5,979 bases of DNA. It comes from Pseudomonadota bacterium. Lineage in GTDB: Bacteria > Pseudomonadota > Gammaproteobacteria > Burkholderiales > Ferrovaceae. Location: NCBI GenBank assembly GCA_021828575.1, contig JAJZEL010000104.1:1-5979 (forward strand), in the 5' to 3' direction. A program made the position numbers and the translations under genes. The first letter of the stretch is position 1. Every line of letters begins with the position of its first letter. The notes below the pieces were generated by a model that was not told where the DNA came from, searched no databases, and worked only from the letters and a program-made list of their open reading frames with translations. Of this stretch, positions 1-5,559 are shown piece after piece.

Positions 1-2
1 CC

Positions 3-752
3 ATTGAGGCTGGAGCGCGAGCCGGCATGGTGGCTGTTGATCACGTGACCCTCGATTACCTCAAGGGCCGGCCCTTTGCCCCGAAAGGTGCCCTCTGGGA
101 CCAGGCCGTGGCTTACTGGCGTACCCTGCACAGTGACGAGGGGGCGACCTTTGACTGTGTGGTGACGCTTGAAGCCAGCCAGATCGTGCCCCTGGTGACC
201 TGGGGGACGTCTCCCGAAATGGTGGTGGGGGTAGATGGCGTGGTGCCCGATCCCGAGGCTGAAGCCGACCCGGTTCGCAGAGAAGGCATGAAGCGGGCAC
301 TGGAGTATATGGACCTGCGCCCGCTGACACCTATTCAGGATATTGCCGTGGACAAGGTTTTCATTGGCTCATGTACCAATTCCCGCATTGAGGACCTTCG
401 CCTGGCCGCTGACGTGGTGCGCGGCCGCAAGGTGGCACCGGGTGTCAAACTGGCCCTGGTGGTTCCCGGTTCGGGGCTCGTCAAGGCTGCAGCCGAAAAA
501 GAAGGGCTGGACGTGATTTTCAGGGAAGCGGGTTTTGAATGGCGTAATCCTGGATGTTCCATGTGCCTGGGGATGAACGACGATCGTCTGTCACCGGGTG
601 AACGCTGCGCTTCCACTTCCAATCGAAATTTTGAAGGCCGTCAGGGAGCGGGTGGCCGTACGCATCTCGTGAGCCCTGCCATGGCGGCAGCAGCTGCCGT
701 GGCAGGTCATTTCGTGGACGTCAGGGCCTTGCGGTTCGGGGAGGCAGCATGA
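3..752 (+). CDS. leuC: 3-isopropylmalate dehydratase, large subunit (C-terminal half, 5' truncated by window)
   Basis: LeuC pairs with LeuD to form isopropylmalate isomerase, a cytoplasmic [4Fe-4S] enzyme of the aconitase family that converts 2-isopropylmalate to 3-isopropylmalate in leucine synthesis. The frame is open from base 3, reading IEAGARAG before the first visible Met at 27. That Met is internal, because the upstream residues are conserved LeuC sequence. About 249 residues of the usual ~466 are present. The three cluster-binding cysteines are visible: one in IGSCTNSR (codon 372-374) and two in GCSMC (codons 555-557 and 564-566), with spacing close to that of E. coli LeuC. The C-terminal blocks PGERCASTSNRNFEGRQG and HLVSPAMAAAAA are also intact. 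Its TGA overlaps the leuD ATG (ATGA), which suggests coupled synthesis of the two subunits. I see nothing unusual in it. Identification is essentially certain; only the N-terminal half is missing. Confidence 0.97.
   Translation: MEAGARAGMVAVDHVTLDYLKGRPFAPKGALWDQAVAYWRTLHSDEGATFDCVVTLEASQIVPLVTWGTSPEMVVGVDGVVPDPEAEADPVRREGMKRALEYMDLRPLTPIQDIAVDKVFIGSCTNSRIEDLRLAADVVRGRKVAPGVKLALVVPGSGLVKAAAEKEGLDVIFREAGFEWRNPGCSMCLGMNDDRLSPGERCASTSNRNFEGRQGAGGRTHLVSPAMAAAAAVAGHFVDVRALRFGEAA
738..744 (+). promoter_or_regulatory. ribosome binding site of leuD
   Basis: A purine-rich GGGGAGG ends four bases before the leuD ATG at 749. It lies inside the last codons of leuC, so ribosomes finishing leuC are well placed to restart on leuD. 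Confidence 0.7.
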
Positions 753-1396
753 AACCTCTGATCCTTCTGGACGGATTGGTGGTACCTCTCGATCGCGCCA
801 ATGTGGATACGGATGCCATCATTCCCAAGCAGTTCCTCAAATCCATCCGGCGCACAGGGTTCGGACCTCATTTGTTTGATGGGTGGCGTTATCTGGATGA
901 GGGACAACCGGGGCAGGATTGCTCGAAGCGGCCCAAGAATCCTGATTTCGTGATGAACGCGCTTCGTTACCAGGGAGCCGAAATCCTTTTGGCCCGCGAA
1001 AATTTCGGTTGTGGTTCCAGTCGCGAACATGCGCCCTGGGCCCTTGAAGACTATGGTATCCGGGTCCTGATTGCTCCGAGCTTTGCGGATATTTTCTACA
1101 GCAACTGCTTCAAAAATGGTCTGTTGCCTGTTCGCCTTGACGCAACACAGGTGGACCAGTTGTTCCGTGAAGTGGAAGCCACGGCTGGTTACCACCTGCA
1201 TGTGGATTTGCAGGCACAGACTGTGACCACTCCTGGGGGACGAACCTTTTCATTCGAGGTGGATGCATTCCGTAAATACTCCCTGCTCAATGGTCTGGAC
1301 GACATTGGCCTGACCTTGCGCCATGCCGATGACATTCGTGAATATGAAGTGCGCCGTGCCAGGCAGGAACCTTGGTTGTTTGGAGAGAAGTCATGA
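749..1396 (+). CDS. leuD: 3-isopropylmalate dehydratase, small subunit
   Basis: This is the small (swivel-domain) subunit of isopropylmalate isomerase and the partner of LeuC. The 215-residue length is normal for proteobacterial LeuD (E. coli 201). Family signatures are visible. The N-terminal block is NVDTDAIIPKQFLKSI near residues 18-33. The substrate-binding loop ENFGCGSSREHAPWAL lies at about residues 84-99. It is followed by DYGIRVLIAPSFADIFYSNC, a core block of the family. The ATG at 749 is chosen because it follows a strong Shine-Dalgarno sequence and begins MKPLILLDGLVVPLDRANVD, the expected LeuD N-terminus. It overlaps leuC by four bases and leuB by four bases (ATGA at both ends), so its expression is probably locked to both neighbours. 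A long reverse-strand frame across this gene is a shadow. Confidence is very high. Confidence 0.97.
   Translation: MKPLILLDGLVVPLDRANVDTDAIIPKQFLKSIRRTGFGPHLFDGWRYLDEGQPGQDCSKRPKNPDFVMNALRYQGAEILLARENFGCGSSREHAPWALEDYGIRVLIAPSFADIFYSNCFKNGLLPVRLDATQVDQLFREVEATAGYHLHVDLQAQTVTTPGGRTFSFEVDAFRKYSLLNGLDDIGLTLRHADDIREYEVRRARQEPWLFGEKS
1382..1387 (+). promoter_or_regulatory. ribosome binding site that sets the leuB start
   Basis: GGAGAG lies inside the leuD 3' end, with its GGAG core seven bases before the ATG at 1393. It supports that ATG over an in-frame GTG start at 1372, which would add seven residues (MVVWREV) that are not part of the LeuB family N-terminus. Confidence 0.75.
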
Positions 1397-2466
1397 AAGT
1401 GGCGGTATTGCCAGGTGATGGCATTGGTCCGGAAATCGTGGCCGAGGCCATCAGGGTTCTGGATGTTTTCAGATTGGAAGGTGTTGGACTGGAAACTGAA
1501 TGGGCTGATGTGGGTGGTGTAGGGGTAGATCGTCATGGCGATCCCTTGCCTGCGTCCACCTTGGCTCTCTGTAAGCAGGCGGATGCAGTGCTTTTTGGCT
1601 CCATTGGCGGTCCACGCTATGACACGCTTCCTCGTGAACAGCGCCCTGAACGGGGTCTGTTGCGTCTGCGCAAAGGCCTTGACCTGTTTGCCAACTTGCG
1701 TCCAGCGCAGGTTTTTCCCGAATTGGCCGGGGCCTCCACATTGAAGTCTGAAGTGGTGTCAGGCCTTGATTTGCTCATTGTGCGCGAGTTGACAGGTGAC
1801 ATTTATTTTGGGGAACCGCGGGGCATCGCCACCAATGCAGCAGGCGAGCGCGTGGGAACCAACACCATGGTGTACACGGAATCCGAAATCCGGCGCGTAG
1901 CTCACTGGGGGTTTCAGGCAGCCCGCCAGCGCAGGGGACTGCTGTGTTCAGTGGACAAGATGAATGTTCTGGAATGTACGCAGTTGTGGCGCGATGTGGT
2001 GGTGGAAGTGTCACGGGAATATCCGGACGTGACCCTAAGCCACATGCTTGTGGACAATGCCGCCATGCAACTGGTGCGCAATCCCCGACAGTTCGATGTG
2101 ATCGTCACGGGTAACATGTTTGGCGACATCCTGTCGGATGAGGCATCCATGCTGACCGGGTCTATCGGCCTGCTGCCCTCTGCTTCTCTCAATGGTTCAG
2201 GGCAAGGCTTGTATGAACCCATTCATGGCAGTGCTCCGGACATTGCCGGGCAAGACAAGGCCAACCCGCTGGCTCAGATCCTATCGGCCGGACTCATGTT
2301 TCGTTACTCGCTAAAGCGTTCTGACCTGGCCGACAGGATTGATCAAGCCGTGAAACAGGTGCTTAAACAAGGCGTGAGAACCCCTGACATCGCCCAGCCG
2401 GGAGAACAGGTGGTGGGCACCCGGGGTATGGGCGATGCGGTGGTGGCTGCCTTGCGGGCCCAGTAA
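1393..2466 (+). CDS. leuB: 3-isopropylmalate dehydrogenase
   Basis: LeuB oxidises and decarboxylates 3-isopropylmalate to 2-oxoisocaproate with NAD+, in the cytoplasm. It is a dimeric, metal-dependent enzyme of the isocitrate/isopropylmalate dehydrogenase family. The protein is 357 residues (E. coli 363). It begins MKVAVLPGDGIGPEIV, the conserved nucleotide-fold start. Other visible signatures are FGSIGGPRYD, the substrate-binding RKGLDLFANLRPA, ELTGDIYFGEPRG with catalytic Tyr138, VDKMN with catalytic Lys189, the metal-binding aspartates Asp221 (VDNAAMQLV), Asp245 and Asp249 (GDILSDEASM), and the NAD-binding LYEPIHGSAPDIAGQ. The spacings between the three aspartates fit the family. The start follows a good Shine-Dalgarno sequence in leuD and overlaps the leuD stop as ATGA. 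A 24-base gap separates it from asd. Nothing is missing or odd. Confidence 0.97.
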   Translation: MKVAVLPGDGIGPEIVAEAIRVLDVFRLEGVGLETEWADVGGVGVDRHGDPLPASTLALCKQADAVLFGSIGGPRYDTLPREQRPERGLLRLRKGLDLFANLRPAQVFPELAGASTLKSEVVSGLDLLIVRELTGDIYFGEPRGIATNAAGERVGTNTMVYTESEIRRVAHWGFQAARQRRGLLCSVDKMNVLECTQLWRDVVVEVSREYPDVTLSHMLVDNAAMQLVRNPRQFDVIVTGNMFGDILSDEASMLTGSIGLLPSASLNGSGQGLYEPIHGSAPDIAGQDKANPLAQILSAGLMFRYSLKRSDLADRIDQAVKQVLKQGVRTPDIAQPGEQVVGTRGMGDAVVAALRAQ

Positions 2467-2478
2467 AACGGATTGCAT

Positions 2479-2484
2479 GGGAGA
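2479..2484 (+). promoter_or_regulatory. ribosome binding site that sets the asd start
   Basis: GGGAGA sits in the 24-base leuB-asd gap, with its GGAG core seven bases before the ATG at 2491. It argues against an in-frame TTG at 2473, which would lie upstream of this site and add only MHGRRR before the family-conserved MLKVGIVGWRGMVGS. Confidence 0.75.
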
Positions 2485-2490
2485 AGACGC

Positions 2491-3618
2491 ATGCTGAAGG
2501 TGGGGATTGTTGGCTGGCGCGGGATGGTGGGTTCCGTTCTGTTGCAGCGCATGAGGGAAGAAGGTGACTTTTCCCGGATCACTCCCGTGTTTTTTACTAC
2601 ATCCCAGGGCAATGTCCAGGGGCCGGATGTGGGGAGTGGGTCCGTGCCCCTGCAGAATGCCTACGATCTGGACAGCCTGTCTGCCATGGATGTGGTGCTG
2701 TCGTGCCAGGGCGGAGACTACACCCTGGCTGTCCATGAGCCCTTGCGCTCCAGGGGCTGGAAAGGTTACTGGATTGACGCGGCTTCCACACTGAGAATGA
2801 AGGAGCATGCGGTCATTATTCTCGATCCGGTCAATCGTCTGGTGATTGATGAGGCCTTGTCCAGGGGTGTGCGAGATTTCATCGGAGGCAATTGCACCGT
2901 CAGCCTCATGTTGATGGCGCTGGGCGGATTGTTTCGTGAAGGCTGGGTGGAATGGGTGTCCGCCATGACTTATCAGGCGGCATCAGGAGCCGGGGCACAG
3001 AACATGCGTGAACTCCTCATGCAGATGGGTGTATTGCATGGCAGTGTGGCGGGTGCCCTGGCCGATCCGGCTTCGGCCATCCTGGACATCGACCGTACCG
3101 TATCCCGAGCCCAGGCGAGTGAGACGATGCCTCGTCAACATTTTCGGCAGGTGCCATTGGCAGGCAGTCTCATTCCCTGGATCGACGTATCCGTGGAACA
3201 TGGGCAGAGCAAGGAAGAATGGAAAGGGGGGGCAGAGTGCAACAAGATCCTGGGATACCCGCCTTTTCGTTCACCAGGCAGCATTCCGGTGGATGGTCTT
3301 TGCGTTCGCGTGGGTACCATGCGTTGTCATGCTCAGGCGCTCACTGTCAAATTGAATCGCGATGTTCCTGTGTCTGAAGTGGAAGCAGCCATAGCATCAG
3401 CCAATGATTGGGTCCGGGTGATTCCCAATGAGCGAGAGGCTTCGGAACGTTTTCTGACACCTGCGGCCACCAGTGGCACGCTGACAGTTCCCATCGGCCG
3501 GTTGCATAAACTGGCCATGGGGCCTGAATACCTGGGTGCTTTTACGGTGGGTGACCAGTTGCTCTGGGGAGCAGCGGAACCCTTGCGGCGAATGTTGCGC
3601 ATTTTGGTGAGTGACTGA
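2491..3618 (+). CDS. asd: aspartate-semialdehyde dehydrogenase
   Basis: Asd reduces L-aspartyl-4-phosphate to L-aspartate 4-semialdehyde with NADPH. This is the branch point for lysine and diaminopimelate (hence peptidoglycan), threonine and methionine, and the enzyme acts in the cytoplasm as a dimer. The protein is 375 residues (E. coli 367) and is of the gamma/beta-proteobacterial type. It shows the NADP-binding VGIVGWRGMVGSVLLQRM at the N-terminus, FFTTSQ, CQGGDYT, WIDAASTLRMK and GGNCTVSLMLMALGGL. The last contains the nucleophile Cys135, the same number as in E. coli. Further on are PLAGSLIPWID, EEWKGGAE and VDGLCVRVG, then RCHAQA with the catalytic His280, and the ending FTVGDQLLWGAAEPLRRML. 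It ends one base before the next start, so the downstream gene is probably coupled to it. A run of seven G (3226-3232) lies within the EEWKGG region but the frame is intact. Confidence 0.97.
   Translation: MLKVGIVGWRGMVGSVLLQRMREEGDFSRITPVFFTTSQGNVQGPDVGSGSVPLQNAYDLDSLSAMDVVLSCQGGDYTLAVHEPLRSRGWKGYWIDAASTLRMKEHAVIILDPVNRLVIDEALSRGVRDFIGGNCTVSLMLMALGGLFREGWVEWVSAMTYQAASGAGAQNMRELLMQMGVLHGSVAGALADPASAILDIDRTVSRAQASETMPRQHFRQVPLAGSLIPWIDVSVEHGQSKEEWKGGAECNKILGYPPFRSPGSIPVDGLCVRVGTMRCHAQALTVKLNRDVPVSEVEAAIASANDWVRVIPNEREASERFLTPAATSGTLTVPIGRLHKLAMGPEYLGAFTVGDQLLWGAAEPLRRMLRILVSD
3606..3611 (+). promoter_or_regulatory. probable ribosome binding site of the reduced fimV-like gene
   Basis: GGTGAG, inside the asd 3' end, lies eight bases before the ATG at 3620. 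This spacing favours 3620 over an in-frame GTG at 3611, which would overlap the site itself and has no purine-rich stretch at the right distance upstream. The match to the anti-Shine-Dalgarno sequence is only moderate. Confidence 0.5.
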
Positions 3619-3619
3619 A

Positions 3620-4123
3620 ATGGATACCGATTCCTCCACACAATCCGTTTCCACTACAGATAACGAAAGCTGGACAGACCAGTTTTTTGGCGGGATTTCT
3701 GCCATTCAGCAATGGGGTGTCACACATCCGGATTTTGTTTTGTTGCTGATCATTTTTGTCGGACTGCTGGTTTTGGTGTTCGGTTTGGGCTGGTTCGTGT
3801 CGAAAATGCCTGTGGCCGCACCCGTACAAACCTCAAACGGTGATACGGATTTTGCCACCCGTCTGGGGGTGTCCCGTGAAGATCTGGCCGAAGTGGGATT
3901 GCCCCTGATAACAGGCTCTGCCTTGCAGGAAACTGCTTCCTCCGGATCCCCGAGGGAATTGTTGGAGGACTGGGCTCTGGATGACCTGATGGTGGTGATT
4001 CGTTACTGTGTCCTCAAGGGTGACAAGGTGGGTGTACGGGAGGCCATTGCGCCCGTGCTCACCAAGGGGGATGCCGCGCAACGGAAGGCTGCTCTGGTTC
4101 TTCTGGACCATTTCCCCAACTGA
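3620..4123 (+). CDS. small single-TM protein at the fimV locus, with a FimV-like C-terminal domain
   Basis: This 167-residue protein is probably a reduced FimV/HubP relative. Seen directly: residues 1-38 are polar, rich in Ser/Thr/Asp, with no Lys or Arg. Residues ~39-60 form one strongly hydrophobic segment (FVLLLIIFVGLLVLVFGLGW), followed by Lys62 and a Pro/Ala-containing linker. A soluble, mostly acidic region follows. Residues ~120-163 look like a short helix pair containing GDKVGVREAIAPVLTKGDA and ending in RKAALVLLDHF. Known of the family: FimV lies between asd and truA in many beta- and gammaproteobacteria. Its conserved C-terminal domain has this kind of pattern: a GD(K/x)xGAR helix, then EGD and a helix ending in LL. 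Inference: charge asymmetry suggests the N-terminus is outside and the C-terminus in the cytoplasm, as in FimV. It has no recognisable signal peptide, LysM domain or long acidic repeat region. A GTG at 3611 is an alternative start. Function is unproven; a polar-organisation or type IV pilus role is only suggested by locus and domain. Confidence 0.85.
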   Translation: MDTDSSTQSVSTTDNESWTDQFFGGISAIQQWGVTHPDFVLLLIIFVGLLVLVFGLGWFVSKMPVAAPVQTSNGDTDFATRLGVSREDLAEVGLPLITGSALQETASSGSPRELLEDWALDDLMVVIRYCVLKGDKVGVREAIAPVLTKGDAAQRKAALVLLDHFPN

Positions 4124-4136
4124 TCTCGTCACTTCG

Positions 4137-4979
4137 ATGCGCATTGCATTGGGTATTGAGTATGATGGGCGGCCTTTCTCCGGATGGCAACGCCAGCCGC
4201 ATGCAAGTTCGGTGCAACAGGTGCTTGAAACGGCACTTTCCGGGGTGGCAGCGGAGCCCGTCAGTGTGGTGGCGGCAGGACGCACGGATCGGGGTGTTCA
4301 CGCCTTGGCACAAGTGGTGCACTTTGACACCACAGCACATCGTCCATTGACGGCCTGGATCAGGGGAAGCAATGCCCTGTTGCCACCTGAAGTGGCCGTA
4401 CTTTGGGCGCGTGAGGTTCCTGAGACTTTCCATGCGCGCTTTTCTGCGCATTTCCGGAGTTATGACTACTTTTTGCTCAATCACCCGGTACGTCCGGCAT
4501 TGATGCAAGGATTATGGGGCTGGCATCATCAGCCACTTATTCTAGAGACCATGCGCCAGGGTGCTTCCCGATTGCTTGGAGAGCATGATTTCAGCGCTTT
4601 TCGTGCCGCCGAATGCCAGGCCAAAACGCCCGTGAAATGCTTGCATGAGGTCAGGATAGATCAGCAGGGACAACGTTTCCGGTTCTTCTTCAAGGCGGAT
4701 GCAGTTCTGCATCACATGGTTCGCAACATGGTGGGGGCGCCCGTGGCAGTGGGTGCAGGGCGCCATGAGCCGGAATGGATCGCGCGCCTTCTGTCCTCCA
4801 GGGACCGCACTTGTGCTGCCCCCACTTTTTCCCCGGAAGGCCTTTACCTGAAAGAAGTGGGGTATGCTCCGGAATGGAACCTGCCTGTGGTGCCAGTGCG
4901 CTGGCCCGTGGTATTTGCTGTGAATGGGGACATTGATGAGGACACGCATCAAGATCTGTGGGCTCACCCGACCCGGTGA
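4137..4979 (+). CDS. truA: tRNA pseudouridine(38-40) synthase
   Basis: TruA isomerises uridine to pseudouridine at positions 38, 39 and/or 40 in the anticodon arm of many tRNAs. The 280-residue protein is slightly longer than E. coli TruA (270). It begins MRIALGIEYDGRPFSGWQRQ, the standard TruA start. The catalytic aspartate is Asp51 in AGRTDRGVHA. Other conserved blocks are FHARFSAHFRSYDYF (tyrosine-containing active-site strand), LLGEHDFSAFRAAECQ, HHMVRNMVG and the C-terminal DRTCAAPTFSPEGLYL. The frame is open far upstream, but those residues overlap the previous gene and do not resemble TruA. An in-frame ATG at 4071 is rejected for this reason, although it has a G-rich run directly in front of it. 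The chosen ATG has no clear Shine-Dalgarno sequence and lies 13 bases after the preceding stop, so translation may depend on coupling. The last ~25 residues form a tail beyond the conserved core, and their codons carry the trpF start. Confidence 0.96.
   Translation: MRIALGIEYDGRPFSGWQRQPHASSVQQVLETALSGVAAEPVSVVAAGRTDRGVHALAQVVHFDTTAHRPLTAWIRGSNALLPPEVAVLWAREVPETFHARFSAHFRSYDYFLLNHPVRPALMQGLWGWHHQPLILETMRQGASRLLGEHDFSAFRAAECQAKTPVKCLHEVRIDQQGQRFRFFFKADAVLHHMVRNMVGAPVAVGAGRHEPEWIARLLSSRDRTCAAPTFSPEGLYLKEVGYAPEWNLPVVPVRWPVVFAVNGDIDEDTHQDLWAHPTR
4926..4930 (+). promoter_or_regulatory. ribosome binding site that sets the trpF start
   Basis: GGGGA inside the truA 3' end lies five bases before the ATG at 4936. 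An in-frame ATG at 4924 lies upstream of this site and has no Shine-Dalgarno sequence of its own, so 4936 is the better start. Confidence 0.6.
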
Positions 4980-5559
4980 CGTGCGCACCGTGGTGGAAGA
5001 GGGTGCTGATGCTTTCGGGTTGGTGTTTCACGAACCAAGCCCTCGGGCTGTGACAGTGGCTCAGGCAGGGCGGCTTGTGATCGGGTTGCCACCTTTCGTG
5101 TCGGTGGTGGCCCTGTTTGTAAATGCCTCCCGGTCACTTGTGGAACAGGTGATGCAGGAAGTACGGCCCGATTACCTCCAGTTTCATGGGGACGAGACCC
5201 CGGAAGAATGTGACGGGTATGGCGTGCCTTATTTCAAGGCGGTGCGGATGAGACCGGGGCAGGATTTGGTACAATACGCGGCCCGCTATGGACAGGCTCG
5301 GGCATTGCTGGTGGACGCTTATGTGGATGGACAGCCTGGGGGCACCGGGCAGACCTTTGACTGGAGCCTTCTGCCCCGGCACTTGCCGTTGCCCCTCATC
5401 CTGTCTGGAGGATTGGGTCCCGAAAATGTGGCTCGAGCGGTTCATGAAGTCAGACCTTGGGCGGTGGATGTGAGCAGCGGTGTTGAAGAAGCCCCGGGGC
5501 TCAAGGCGGCGGAAAAGGTTCGCCGTTTTGTGCAAGGAGTGAGAGATGAAGATGTATGA
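4936..5559 (+). CDS. trpF: phosphoribosylanthranilate isomerase
   Basis: TrpF converts N-(5'-phosphoribosyl)anthranilate to carboxyphenylamino-deoxyribulose phosphate, the third step of tryptophan synthesis from chorismate. It is a cytoplasmic (beta/alpha)8 barrel. The 207-residue length is normal for a monofunctional enzyme (not fused to TrpC). The start MRTRIKICGLTRPGDV carries the catalytic cysteine, Cys8. Further barrel blocks are GADAFGLVFHEPSPRAV, VALFVNAS, DYLQFHGDE and KAVRM. LLVDAY then holds the presumed general acid Asp127, followed by GGTGQTFDW, ILSGGLGPENV and the phosphate-binding VDVSSGVE. It overlaps truA by 44 bases at its start and trpB by 14 bases at its end. An ATG at 4924 would add four residues (MGTL) and is less likely. 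No active-site residue is missing. Confidence 0.96.
   Translation: MRTRIKICGLTRPGDVRTVVEEGADAFGLVFHEPSPRAVTVAQAGRLVIGLPPFVSVVALFVNASRSLVEQVMQEVRPDYLQFHGDETPEECDGYGVPYFKAVRMRPGQDLVQYAARYGQARALLVDAYVDGQPGGTGQTFDWSLLPRHLPLPLILSGGLGPENVARAVHEVRPWAVDVSSGVEEAPGLKAAEKVRRFVQGVRDEDV
5534..5539 (+). promoter_or_regulatory. ribosome binding site that sets the trpB start
   Basis: AAGGAG, inside the end of trpF, is the best Shine-Dalgarno match in the window. It is six bases before the ATG at 5546 and twelve before a second in-frame ATG at 5552, so it favours 5546. Confidence 0.75.

Noticed and set aside
707..1201. 164-residue reverse-strand open frame opposite leuD
   Set aside because: It is fully antisense to a strongly conserved gene, resembles no family I recognise, and has no space for its own control signals.
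2467..2490. Possible promoter or terminator in the leuB-asd gap
   Set aside because: Only 24 bases, holding the asd ribosome site. No hairpin with a T-run and no room for a promoter within the gap.
2311..2808. 165-residue reverse-strand open frame spanning the leuB-asd junction
   Set aside because: It covers conserved coding sequence of both genes. Its His/Gly/Pro-rich composition looks like a shadow of GC-rich codons, not a real protein.
3620..4123. fimV-like gene as a pseudogene remnant of full fimV
   Set aside because: The frame is intact, starts one base after asd with a plausible ribosome site, has a clean TM segment, and ends at a normal stop after the C-terminal domain. This fits a maintained short protein better than decay, though recent deletion cannot be excluded.
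4008..4136. N-terminal extension of truA to an upstream start, including the ATG at 4071
   Set aside because: The extra residues overlap the FimV-like C-terminal domain in another frame and do not match TruA, whose family start is MRIALGIEYDG. The G-run before 4071 is directly adjacent to that ATG, too close for a normal ribosome site.
3833..4508. Two overlapping reverse-strand open frames opposite the fimV-like gene and truA
   Set aside because: Rich in Cys, His, Arg and Pro with no domain pattern, and opposite conserved TruA motifs. The forward reading explains the sequence.
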